A stretch of 64,000 nt of DNA from Simiduia agarivorans SA1 = DSM 21679 (GTDB lineage Bacteria; Pseudomonadota; Gammaproteobacteria; Pseudomonadales; Cellvibrionaceae): assembly GCF_000305785.2 (NCBI RefSeq), contig NC_018868.3:2142001-2206000 (forward strand), written 5' to 3'. Under the pieces are notes generated by a model. It saw only the letters and a list, made by a program, of their open reading frames with translations, had not been told where the DNA came from and did not search any database. The translations under genes and the position numbers were made by a program. Of this stretch, positions 7,921-15,897 are shown one piece after another (the stretch's first letter is position 1; each line of letters begins with the position of its first letter).

Positions 7921-8434
7921 CTTGTAACACGCTCCTCAATTCTGTTTTGGCGCGATTAATGCGCACCCGTACGGCACCGGCGCTGACCTGCAACACATCG
8001 GCAATTTCATTAGCCGACAAATCTTCCAACAACAGCAGAATGACTTGCCGATAGGGTGCAGCCAACTGCTGCACCGCGCGCGCCAATGCGGCTTGTTGCT
8101 GATTTTTGTGCACCTGCTCGGCCGGACAATCACTTCCCGCGTCAGATGATTGCTCCTGCAGTTGTGCCAATTGCCCGGGCTCATGGGTCTCCGCTTTATC
8201 CCGCACCTGACGCGCTACGTGATCGACCGCCACATTGTGCGCAATGCGAAACACATAGGCGCGCGGATTTTCTGCTGCGAGAATCCGTTCTACCGACTGC
8301 GCAATGGCACAGAAAATTTCTTGTGCCAAATCCTCGCGCAGCTGAGAGTCCAGTTCGTAGCTCGCCAATGTACGCACAATGCCGGAGGCGTATTGCTGCC
8401 AGAGCTGCTCAGCGTGATCCTGGTTAGATTTCAA
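7907..8434 (-). CDS. ECF-type RNA polymerase sigma factor
   Basis: 175 residues with sigma region 2 (LREDLAQEIFCAIAQ and NPRAYVFRIAHNVAVDHVARQ) and region 4 (LPAPYRQVILLLLEDLS, then the helix-turn-helix SANEIADVLQVSAGAVRVRI). The only good start is TTG at 8434; no in-frame ATG exists upstream before a stop. A 15-codon open frame (8435-8482, minus) begins with ATG and ends with TGA overlapping this TTG, so translation may be coupled. The downstream gene overlaps by 14 bp and is the likely anti-sigma. Target genes are not evident; it is divergent from an exported amidohydrolase gene. Confidence 0.87.
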   Translation of the reverse strand: MKSNQDHAEQLWQQYASGIVRTLASYELDSQLREDLAQEIFCAIAQSVERILAAENPRAYVFRIAHNVAVDHVARQVRDKAETHEPGQLAQLQEQSSDAGSDCPAEQVHKNQQQAALARAVQQLAAPYRQVILLLLEDLSANEIADVLQVSAGAVRVRINRAKTELRSVLQDGRQ

Positions 8435-8503
8435 TCGACTGCATCCATACCCATGCTCGGGTTTTCCAGCTGTTTCATTCAGGAGTCTGCCTGAACACCC
8501 AAA

Positions 8504-8530
8504 GTGTTACAAAAAAATTTTTTGTAACAC
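8504..8530. promoter_or_regulatory. 27-bp inverted repeat between divergent sigma and amidohydrolase genes
   Basis: 13-bp arms GTGTTACAAAAAA and TTTTTTGTAACAC flank one central A. The stem is AT-rich and lies between two divergent starts (8434 minus, 8597 plus), so a regulator-binding site is more likely than a terminator. The regulator is not identified. Confidence 0.5.
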
Positions 8531-8596
8531 CTGCCGCTTCGGACCCGACTGTGATTAGCGAAAGCACTTGCTGCGCCCATTACGGCTGGAGGCCAT

Positions 8597-10036
8597 ATGA
8601 AACTGATTTACCACACACTGTCCACCCTGGTTGTTGCGATATTACTGATCGCCCCGCAGGCACAAGCCGAGCAATACCTGCTGATCAATGCCACATTGAT
8701 CGACCCGGCAACCGAAACGGTTACGCCCAACGCCTGGGTCCACATTGCAGACGGAAAAATTCTGGCCACGGGAAACACCCCTCTGCCGGCGGTGGCGGAA
8801 CACATAGACCTGGACGGCGCGTTTTTACTGCCGGGCCTGATTGACGCCCACCTGCATTTAACGGCCGGCCCGTTAACCGTGGACATGAAAGACGGCGCAC
8901 CGGCGCTCAGCATGGTCAGCCACGAAGCCATCACCCGGTTTCATGCCGCAGCGGCATTGGCCAGCGGTGTGACCACCGCCTTCAGTCCGGCCGGCGACCC
9001 CATAGCCAACCACCGTTACGCCAAACAGCAGCGCAGTGGCGAGCTGTCTGGCCCAGCCTTGCACTATGCGGGTCTGTTTTTTGATCCAACACCGATAGCC
9101 GGCGGCAGTGTTTACCCCGGTGATGCCGACGGTTGGCGCGCAGAAATTGAGCGTCAGAAAGCGCTGGGCGTGTCTCACATCAAGCTCTATCACGGTCTGT
9201 CGGAAGCGGAGCTGCGCCAGGGCACAACACTCGCCAAGGCTGCGGGGCTGAAAAGCATTGCCCATCTGGATCACGTGAGCTGGCAGTTCGCGGCCGATGC
9301 CGGCGTGGACGCACTGACCCATGCGTTCATGCCCTCCGCCGACCTGCTCCCGCAGGCCGCCCGCGCGCAATTCGAGGCCGATCGCACGCCGGGCAGCAGC
9401 CAATATCTGTACCGCTGGTTCGAAGCGGTAGATTATGACGCCGAACCCATGCAAACCCTGTTTCGGACACTGGCCAGCAAAAACATACGGGTTGACCTGA
9501 CCCTGATTGCGACCGAAATGGCCTTCATACAGCCCAAGCTTGATAGCTTTTATCCGACCAGCGATTGGCAGATTCACCCGGCTGCGGCTAATTGGCGCCA
9601 GAACATCGGCATGTCGGTGTACAACTGGACTGCTGACGATTTTCAGCGCGCCGAAGCCGTGTACCCCAAAGTGCTCGAGTTGGTGGAGCGCATGCACGAG
9701 GCCGGCGTGCCCTTGCTGATAGGTTCCGACAGCTATGGCGCGGGCGATTGGTTCTGGCGCGAACTGCAATTGCATCAACGCGCAGGCCTCGACAACTGGC
9801 GCATTCTGCAAATGGTCACCAGTGACGCCGCACGCATTCTTCAGCTTGGCAATATCGGGCGACTCAAGGCAGGCGCGCAGGCAGACCTGATTGCTATCAC
9901 GCAAAACCCGCTCGATGACATTGCCGCGCTCAGGTCGGTCAACCTGGTGATTCAGGCAGGCATTCGGCATTCCGTCGCCGCGCTTCGCGCGGACCTCGCA
10001 AGCGCCGCACAAGCACACCGTATTTCAGCCCAATAA
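8597..10036 (+). CDS. exported amidohydrolase family protein
   Basis: 479 residues with a signal peptide (cleavage expected after AQA, residue 24), so periplasmic or outer-membrane associated. It is a metal-dependent hydrolase of the imidazolonepropionase/dihydroorotase-like superfamily. Visible ligands are H85xH87 (LIDAHLHL), the likely carboxylated Lys196 (HIKLYHG), H223 (IAHLDH), a His near 243 (LTHAF) and an Asp near 377 (GSDSYG). The C-terminal GRLKAGAQADLIAI strand is typical. The substrate is unknown; exported relatives act on dipeptides, organophosphates or cyclic amides. A small membrane protein gene follows 31 bp later. ATG has GGAGG about 7 nt upstream. Confidence 0.87.
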   Translation: MKLIYHTLSTLVVAILLIAPQAQAEQYLLINATLIDPATETVTPNAWVHIADGKILATGNTPLPAVAEHIDLDGAFLLPGLIDAHLHLTAGPLTVDMKDGAPALSMVSHEAITRFHAAAALASGVTTAFSPAGDPIANHRYAKQQRSGELSGPALHYAGLFFDPTPIAGGSVYPGDADGWRAEIERQKALGVSHIKLYHGLSEAELRQGTTLAKAAGLKSIAHLDHVSWQFAADAGVDALTHAFMPSADLLPQAARAQFEADRTPGSSQYLYRWFEAVDYDAEPMQTLFRTLASKNIRVDLTLIATEMAFIQPKLDSFYPTSDWQIHPAAANWRQNIGMSVYNWTADDFQRAEAVYPKVLELVERMHEAGVPLLIGSDSYGAGDWFWRELQLHQRAGLDNWRILQMVTSDAARILQLGNIGRLKAGAQADLIAITQNPLDDIAALRSVNLVIQAGIRHSVAALRADLASAAQAHRISAQ

Positions 10037-10067
10037 ACCCACTCCATGTTCAAACAGGACACACACC

Positions 10068-10334
10068 ATGAACGAGACATTAGCTCAATACAACGCATTC
10101 TTTGCAGGCAGCAACCCGATTGAAATCATCGCCGTTGTGCTTGTCATTCTCGCCATTTATTTCCTGCCCGCCGTGTTGGCCATTTTCTTCAACCGCAAGC
10201 ACCTGGTAAAAATTGCGGTGCTCAACATTCCTGCCGGCTTCTCTGTGTTGGTCTGGCTGGGATTGATCGCCTGGGCCGTTACCGGCAAACGACGGGAAAA
10301 GATGGAAAAGTACGGACGCCGGGCCGGCATTTAA
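10068..10334 (+). CDS. small membrane protein, superinfection-immunity (T4 Imm-like) family
   Basis: 88 residues with two hydrophobic helices (about 19-42 and 50-70) separated by FNRKHLVKIAVLNI, and a basic tail KRREKMEKYGRR. The pattern (YFLPAVLAIFF, RKH, LN, then WLGLIAWAV) fits the Imm_superinfect family named after phage T4 Imm, which blocks DNA entry. In bacteria most members are of unknown role and often sit outside prophages, as here. No phage genes are nearby, so a defence role is not supported by context. Confidence 0.7.
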   Translation: MNETLAQYNAFFAGSNPIEIIAVVLVILAIYFLPAVLAIFFNRKHLVKIAVLNIPAGFSVLVWLGLIAWAVTGKRREKMEKYGRRAGI

Positions 10335-10387
10335 TCACTGTCTTTCAACAATGGGTGGGTGATGCGCACAGCGCCAGCCCGCCCCGT

Positions 10388-11041
10388 TCAGATACCCATC
10401 GACGTTTTTGCAGTCAGTAACCAAACCGCCTCGGTCGCGTCCACCTTGCCTTTCAGACCTCCGGCCAAGGGCCCCGACATCAGTGGCTCGCAAGTCATGG
10501 AGGCCTCATACAAGCGACAGACTTCTGCCTGATCCACACTGAAAGGCGGACCTTCCATGACCGATTGATCATAGATCAGGGTAATCAGCAATTGCCGGGC
10601 AGCGCCGGTAATCGCCAGTAGCTGCCTGGCATAGGTTTCGCGCATGGCTGGCGGCAGTGCAATCAATGCCGCTCGGTCATACACGGCATCGACCGGGCCA
10701 ATCATCGCGGCATTCAACGAAAAAAAATCACCCTGCCACACCGTCAGACCCGCCACGCTGTAGCGCGTAAAACCGTCTTGCTGATGCACTGCCGGCGTGA
10801 CTTCCTGCTCCCTGAAAAACTGCTCAACCGCCAGCGCCGACAGCTCACACCCAACCACGTCAACGCCCTGCTGACATAGCCATAGCATATCCACTGATTT
10901 GCCACACAGAGGCACAAACACCCGGGCGCCTGGTTGCAGCCCCAGCGACTGAAACTGATTCACCAGCAGTGCATTGGGTGCACTCTCGTGAAAACCGATT
11001 TCATTTTTTTGCCAACGGGATTGCCAGAATGCCTGTTCCAA
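10388..11041 (-). CDS. tpm: thiopurine S-methyltransferase family protein
   Basis: 217 residues of the TPMT class I SAM-dependent methyltransferase family. Diagnostic features are the N-terminal FWQSRWQKNEIGFHE, the SAM-binding VFVPLCGKSVDMLWL (about 41-55), CELS, and DAVYDRAALIALPP. Bacterial TPMT methylates thiols and also selenite or tellurite, conferring tellurite tolerance in some hosts. The length is normal for the family. It is transcribed convergently with the small membrane protein gene and alone on its strand. Confidence 0.9.
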   Translation of the reverse strand: MEQAFWQSRWQKNEIGFHESAPNALLVNQFQSLGLQPGARVFVPLCGKSVDMLWLCQQGVDVVGCELSALAVEQFFREQEVTPAVHQQDGFTRYSVAGLTVWQGDFFSLNAAMIGPVDAVYDRAALIALPPAMRETYARQLLAITGAARQLLITLIYDQSVMEGPPFSVDQAEVCRLYEASMTCEPLMSGPLAGGLKGKVDATEAVWLLTAKTSMGI

Positions 11042-11299
11042 TGTATTTCCCCTCAGAAAAAGCCAACACTAAAGATTCATTCTGAATAGTAATAAACTAT
11101 CGCCCGAGGTGACACCGACAATCCTGCCGCTTTCGGAAAACCAGCCAGGGCCGCGCAGAGGGATTGAGGACGCCAGTCTATGGCCCGCTGATACTCGCAG
11201 CCCGTGGTGACCAAAACAAAGACCTCAATTTACGCTATAGTGACGTAAACTGTTCGGACTCAGAGCAAAAGGCAATCCGAAAACACAAGGAAGTACGCC

Positions 11300-11989
11300 A
11301 TGCGCAACGATGCGATAGCTATTTTTTTAAGTACAGGGGCCCTGCTCGTTTCAGCCTGTACCGGCGTAAAACAGGGTTGGCCCGAGGTAACGCCCGACGG
11401 TTTACAGCGGGTAGACAATACCCGTTTTTCGACCGTCTATATAAAACCAGACGCAGAACTCACGACCTACAAAAAATTCGGGGTCACCGATTGCTTCGTG
11501 GCACTTAAGGAAAACTGGCTACGCGACCAGAATACCAAGCGATTGAACCGATTTAATCGGGTTTCACAAGAAGATGCTGATCGCCTCACAGCTGCACTCG
11601 GTGATGAATGCAAGTCGAGCTTCACCACCGCACTCAGCCAGCCGCCCGCGCATGAAGTCATTGAAACGTTCAACGCGGGAGACAAAGTACTGGTTTTACG
11701 GCCAAATATAATAAACCTTAATATCAACGCACCCGAGATAAAGTCCGCCAGCAACATAGACCACTACACCACGTCATTCGGCGAAATGACGTTATACCTG
11801 GAACTGCTGGATGGCAGCACACAAGACGTGCTCGTGCGGATCATAGACCGCAGGAAAGATGCCTACGACATGAGAATGTGGTGGAGCAACGGCGTCACCA
11901 ATAAAGTCAGTGCAGACCGAATGCTGCAGCGCTGGGCAAATCAGATGCGCGAAGAGTTGGACAAAGCGCTGGATGCACAACAACAGTAA
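11300..11989 (+). CDS. DUF3313-like lipoprotein
   Basis: 229 residues with a lipoprotein signal ending at Cys20 (LLVSAC). The body resembles DUF3313 proteins: GLQRV near the N-terminus, a long acid-rich middle, and FGEMTLYLELLDGSTQDVLVRIIDRR, which matches the conserved 'subject or property of the transporter-like' strand region. The function is unknown. A good Shine-Dalgarno (AAGGAAG) lies 6 nt upstream of ATG, and a TATAGT hexamer around 11236 may be its -10. A CAU tRNA gene lies 44 bp downstream on the other strand. Confidence 0.65.
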   Translation: MRNDAIAIFLSTGALLVSACTGVKQGWPEVTPDGLQRVDNTRFSTVYIKPDAELTTYKKFGVTDCFVALKENWLRDQNTKRLNRFNRVSQEDADRLTAALGDECKSSFTTALSQPPAHEVIETFNAGDKVLVLRPNIINLNINAPEIKSASNIDHYTTSFGEMTLYLELLDGSTQDVLVRIIDRRKDAYDMRMWWSNGVTNKVSADRMLQRWANQMREELDKALDAQQQ

Positions 11990-12033
11990 AAATGAGTCGG
12001 CATCCGACATTTTTGAAAAACTACTGGGGTAAA

Positions 12034-12110
12034 TGGTGGGCCTTCCGGGACTCGAACCCAGGACCTGCCGATTATGAGTCGGATGCTCTAACCAACTGAG
12101 CTAAAGGCCC
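12034..12110 (-). tRNA. tRNA with CAT anticodon, probably tRNA-Ile2 (lysidine) rather than elongator Met
   Basis: A 77-nt cloverleaf including encoded CCA. Acceptor stem GGGCCTT pairs with AAGGCCC, the D-arm contains AGCTCAGTTGGTTAGAGC, the anticodon loop is CTCATAA, and the T-arm contains GGTTCGAGTCC. A CAU anticodon can be elongator Met or Ile2. The pairs C4-G69 and C5-G68, which TilS recognises in Escherichia coli tRNA-Ile2, are both present. The 2-3 pairs are GG rather than the GC common in gammaproteobacterial tRNA-Met. Hence Ile2 is favoured. Confidence 0.9.
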
Positions 12111-12246
12111 AAATGACGGTGGCGATAAAGGCTCGCCATTCCGTATTTGACCGCACGCAATGGGTTTTGCGCGGGGGCGCCATTATAGCCATGCGGGATC
12201 TTTTTGACTACTCTGGGTGACAAATCCCTCCGCTGTGGAATAACCC

Positions 12247-13746
12247 GTGCTGCTGTCCCGCGTTTTTCGCTTGATTACACCGCTGCTTTGGGGCCTGCTG
12301 GGCTTCGTGGTGGGCGTAATGGCAATTCTTTATGTGTGGGTGCAAGCGCGCCCCTCACCCGACTTCTGGCATGAACCCGCGTTGCACCACAAGCGTCTCG
12401 CAGAGCTGGACGACTTAAGCAGCGCCAATTGGGCAGACTATGTCGCCCATGAACAAACCCAGTTTGCCGGCCTGCAGCGACTGGTTGACCGAAAGGCGCG
12501 CAAAGCCGCGCCTGCTCTGCCACCCTGGCACCGGTTTTCACCTGCCGGCAAAGCCAACAGCCTGGCTTATGAGCCAAACTGGAACCGATCATTTTATTTG
12601 GCACCACAAACCACAGCACGCTTCGCTGTGGTACTGGTGCACGGCCTGTCTGATTCACCCTACTCCATGCGCGCTCTGGGGCAAGCGTACGCGCAGGCAG
12701 GTGCTCAGGTGTACGGTCTGCGCGTGCCCGGGCACGGACTGACACCCGGCATGCTGCTGAACTATCGCTGGGAAAAAGCCGCACAAGCGGTTGCGCTGGC
12801 GGTAGAGCAAGCGGCAGAAGGCGGCCAGCCTGTGTATTTGGTGGGCTATTCCAACGGCGCAGCACTTTCTCTGCACCATGCACTCAACCAACACAAAGAA
12901 CAGCACAGCGCGGCGCTGGCTGGCCTGGTATTGCTGGCACCAGCACTGGAAGTCTCACCGCTGGCGGGCTTTGCCTACATACAGGCCTGGCTCGGACACC
13001 TGCCCGGTTACTACAACCTGGCCTGGGTAGATATCTACCCGGAATACGATCCGTACAAATACAACTCCTTTCCCGTACAGGCCGGCAAGGAAATGTATGA
13101 TCTGACCCAGTCGTTATTGCAGCAAACCAACGTCCTCAATGACGCTGACAAACAGCGCATGCCGCCTATATTGGCATTCATGTCGGCCACCGATGCTACC
13201 GTCAATGCCAGCGCCGTTAAAACCCGCTTACTGGATTCACTCAACGACCCCAGACACGAATTGGTATTGTTTGATGTGAATCATCAGGCTGAAGCCGCCG
13301 GCCTCTTACGTCACAGCCATCGCCAGCTGGTCAATCAACTCAGGCAGCAACCGCAGGTGTTTAATCTGCGCTTGGTTTCAAATCAACCCACACCAGAGAC
13401 TACCGTCTCAGCCCAGGTGGTGGAATATTATCGTCCCGCCCATCACACCGACGTACAGCCCCGCGCACTGGCGTACGAATGGCCGGCCGATGTGTACTCG
13501 CTGTCGCATGTGGCGATGCCGTTTGCACCGGACGATCCGATTAACGGCAACACGCCCACCGGTAAAAACAGCACACAGCCTGTGTATCTGGGCGGCGGTG
13601 GCGTCAGGGGTGAACGCGGGGCCTTTATCGTTTCGATGGATCAACTCGCGCGCCTGCGCTTCAATCCGTTTTTTGATTACGTAGTGGAAAGATCCATGGC
13701 GTTTATGGAGCAGAATGCGCTGGATAATAAACCGGCGGATGAATAG
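12247..13746 (+). CDS. membrane-anchored alpha/beta hydrolase
   Basis: 499 residues from a GTG start with GGA 7 nt upstream. One N-terminal membrane anchor (about 9-31) is followed by an alpha/beta hydrolase domain. The oxyanion motif is LVHGLSDSPYSMR, the nucleophile elbow GYSNG has Ser202, the acid is likely in SATDATVNA, and the base is His in VNHQAEA. A long C-terminal region (about 380-499) beyond the catalytic His is unusual and carries no recognised domain. Related proteins are annotated as lysophospholipase/S33-like; substrate unknown. The gene is transcribed alone and convergent with rpoD, sharing a bidirectional terminator. Confidence 0.8.
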   Translation: MLLSRVFRLITPLLWGLLGFVVGVMAILYVWVQARPSPDFWHEPALHHKRLAELDDLSSANWADYVAHEQTQFAGLQRLVDRKARKAAPALPPWHRFSPAGKANSLAYEPNWNRSFYLAPQTTARFAVVLVHGLSDSPYSMRALGQAYAQAGAQVYGLRVPGHGLTPGMLLNYRWEKAAQAVALAVEQAAEGGQPVYLVGYSNGAALSLHHALNQHKEQHSAALAGLVLLAPALEVSPLAGFAYIQAWLGHLPGYYNLAWVDIYPEYDPYKYNSFPVQAGKEMYDLTQSLLQQTNVLNDADKQRMPPILAFMSATDATVNASAVKTRLLDSLNDPRHELVLFDVNHQAEAAGLLRHSHRQLVNQLRQQPQVFNLRLVSNQPTPETTVSAQVVEYYRPAHHTDVQPRALAYEWPADVYSLSHVAMPFAPDDPINGNTPTGKNSTQPVYLGGGGVRGERGAFIVSMDQLARLRFNPFFDYVVERSMAFMEQNALDNKPADE

Positions 13747-13863
13747 GCCAGGTTGCCGGTGGCAGCGAAGTCATTGGTCACCCCCATGCCACCGCAACTC
13801 GCGCAGGGGCTTGCGGATGGCCGCCCCGCGCTCCTACAGTTTCAGTGGCGCTACCGCGCCCAT

Positions 13864-13892
13864 AAAAAAAGGCGCTCAGTGAGCGCCTTTTT
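13864..13892. terminator. bidirectional Rho-independent terminator
   Basis: Stem GGCGCTC/GAGCGCC (13871-13887) with an AGT loop, flanked by seven A on the left and five T on the right, so it works on both strands. It lies between the convergent hydrolase gene and rpoD, 17 bp past the rpoD stop. Confidence 0.9.
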
Positions 13893-13908
13893 GACAGCGG
13901 GCTGACGA

Positions 13909-15774
13909 TTACTCGTCCAGGAAGCTGCGCAGGTGATCGGAGCGCGAGGGGTGACGCAGTTTGCGCAACGCCTTGGCTTCAATCTGACGGATACGCTCAC
14001 GGGTCACATCGAACTGCTTGCCCACTTCTTCCAGCGTGTGGTCAGTATTCATGTCGATACCGAAACGCATGCGCAGCACTTTCGCTTCGCGCGCGGTCAG
14101 GCCCGACAGCACATCGCGGGTCGCTTCAATCAGGCCTTCTACAGTGGCAGATTCCACTGGCGAGGTGATGGTCACGTCCTCGATAAAATCACCCAGGTGC
14201 GAGTCTTCGTCATCGCCGATGGGCGTTTCCATGGAGATGGGCTCTTTGGCGATTTTCAGTACCTTGCGGACCTTGTCTTCCGGCATGTCCATGCGCTCGC
14301 CCAATTCTTCAGGCGTGGGTTCGCGACCCATTTCCTGCAGCATCTGGCGGCTCACACGGTTCAGCTTGTTGATGGTCTCTATCATGTGCACCGGAATCCG
14401 GATGGTGCGGGCCTGATCCGCGATGGAGCGGGTAATGGCCTGACGGATCCACCAGGTGGCGTAGGTCGAGAATTTGTAACCGCGACGGTATTCAAACTTG
14501 TCCACCGCTTTCATCAGGCCGATGTTGCCTTCCTGAATCAGGTCCAGGAACTGCAGGCCGCGGTTGGTGTACTTCTTCGCAATCGAAATCACCAGACGCA
14601 AGTTAGCCTCAACCATTTCCTTCTTGGCGCGGCGCGCTCGCGCTTCGCCAATGGACATGCGACGGTTGATTTCCTTGATGGACGCCAGGTCCAGCTCGGA
14701 TTCCTGCTCAATCTGCTGCAGCTTGCGCTGACTGCGAACAATTTCCGGCTCTACTGCGGCGAGCGCATCGCTGTAGTCGCGCTTTTTCTTAATGATGTCG
14801 GCAACCCAGCTATCGTTGGTTTCCATGCCAGGAAACTCTTTGATAAAGGTTTTGCGCGGCATGCCGGCCGTGCGCACACACAGGCTCATTACGCTGCGCT
14901 CTTCGGCGCGCACGCGATCCAGCATGCCACGCACGCGGCCATAGAGTGGATCGAACTGACGCGGAGGCAACTTGAAGTATTTGAAAATCTCGCCCATGTC
15001 GTTAAGCGCCTTGTCGGTGCTCTTGTGGGCGCGGCCGTTTTTGGCCAGGGATTTTTCGTACTTGACGTGGGCGTCGCGCAGGGCGGCAAAGCGTTGGCGC
15101 GCTTCTTCCGGGTCTACGCCACCGTCGTTGCTGTCATCATCGGATGAAGAGTCGTCATCGTCGTCATCGTCGTCGCTGTCGTCATCATCGTTGTTGGCAT
15201 TGGCCGCCTCTTCACGCATCTGGGCCTGCTCAGCCGCGGTAGGCACTTCGTCGGCCGGGTCGAGCCAGCCGGCGATCACATCCACCAGGCGGCGCTCTTC
15301 TTTTTCCACCAGCTCGTATTCGTCCAGCAACTGTTTCACTGCACCCGGCCAGTAGGCGAGCGAGTGCATCAGTTCACGGATGCCCTCTTCAATGCGCTTG
15401 GCAATGGCAATTTCGCCTTCGCGGGTGAGCAGCTCCACCGTGCCCATTTCGCGCATGTACATGCGCACCGGGTCGGTGGTGCGGCCAGCTTCGGTTTCCA
15501 CAGCGGCAAGTGCGGCGGCGGCTTCGGCGGCGGCAATTTCATCGGCGGAGCTGTCGCCGTCGGTCATCAGCAGGGTATCGGCATCGGGGGCGGTCTCGAA
15601 TACCTTGATACCCATGTCGTTGATCATCTGGATGATGTCTTCAACCTGATCCGGATCGGATATGTCCTCTGGTAAGTGGTCATTCACTTCGGAATAGGTG
15701 AGGTAACCCTGTTCCTTACCGCGAGCAATCAACTCTTTGATACGTGATTGCTGCTGCTTGCCGATATCAACCAT
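13909..15774 (-). CDS. rpoD: RNA polymerase primary sigma factor RpoD (sigma-70)
   Basis: 621 residues. The start [19 protein letters not shown] has AGGG 7 nt upstream. Region 1.1 is followed by region 1.2 ([20 protein letters not shown]), region 2 ([19 protein letters not shown] and [14 protein letters not shown]), region 3, and region 4 with the -35 helix-turn-helix ([20 protein letters not shown]). The non-conserved region between 1.2 and 2.1 contains a very acidic run of Asp, Ser and Asn near residues 190-218, encoded by a GTC/ATC-rich triplet repeat. The gene is the last of the rpsU-yqeY-dnaG-rpoD cluster and ends at a strong terminator. Confidence 0.98.
   Translation of the reverse strand: MVDIGKQQQSRIKELIARGKEQGYLTYSEVNDHLPEDISDPDQVEDIIQMINDMGIKVFETAPDADTLLMTDGDSSADEIAAAEAAAALAAVETEAGRTTDPVRMYMREMGTVELLTREGEIAIAKRIEEGIRELMHSLAYWPGAVKQLLDEYELVEKEERRLVDVIAGWLDPADEVPTAAEQAQMREEAANANNDDDDSDDDDDDDDSSSDDDSNDGGVDPEEARQRFAALRDAHVKYEKSLAKNGRAHKSTDKALNDMGEIFKYFKLPPRQFDPLYGRVRGMLDRVRAEERSVMSLCVRTAGMPRKTFIKEFPGMETNDSWVADIIKKKRDYSDALAAVEPEIVRSQRKLQQIEQESELDLASIKEINRRMSIGEARARRAKKEMVEANLRLVISIAKKYTNRGLQFLDLIQEGNIGLMKAVDKFEYRRGYKFSTYATWWIRQAITRSIADQARTIRIPVHMIETINKLNRVSRQMLQEMGREPTPEELGERMDMPEDKVRKVLKIAKEPISMETPIGDDEDSHLGDFIEDVTITSPVESATVEGLIEATRDVLSGLTAREAKVLRMRFGIDMNTDHTLEEVGKQFDVTRERIRQIEAKALRKLRHPSRSDHLRSFLDE
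15151..15190 (-). repeat. triplet-repeat tract in rpoD encoding poly-Asp/Ser
   Basis: A run of GTC, ATC and GTT triplets (read on the plus strand) gives alternating blocks of Asp with Ser in RpoD. It is in frame and within the variable inter-domain region, so length changes would be tolerated. It could be slippage prone. Confidence 0.75.
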
Positions 15775-15897
15775 TCTGAACCCTGTAGAGTGAACCCGCC
15801 TGTGGTCGGCGGTGGGGGAAACGCAAAAGGCGCGCATTATAACGCTATATGGGGCTTTGGGGCCAGATTCCAACCGGCCTGCATGCGCCTCCCGGGC

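Noticed and set aside
8504..8530. Palindrome considered as a terminator
   Set aside because: AT-only inner stem between divergent gene starts, with no downstream gene end; a binding site is more consistent.
8873..10018. Long open frame of 381 codons on the minus strand
   Set aside because: It is antisense to the exported amidohydrolase gene, whose motifs, signal peptide and ribosome site are clear; the antisense protein has no recognisable motif.
10068..10334. Evidence for a phage-defence island
   Set aside because: One small Imm-like gene alone; neighbours are metabolic, and the HNH and EVE genes elsewhere are not clustered with it or with restriction genes.
13933..15147. 404-codon open frame on the plus strand
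   Set aside because: It lies opposite rpoD and is a consequence of GC-rich codon use; low-complexity His/Gln product with no ribosome site.
15151..15190. Possible CRISPR-like short repeats
   Set aside because: A triplet tract inside rpoD coding sequence without spacers; no cas genes anywhere in the window.
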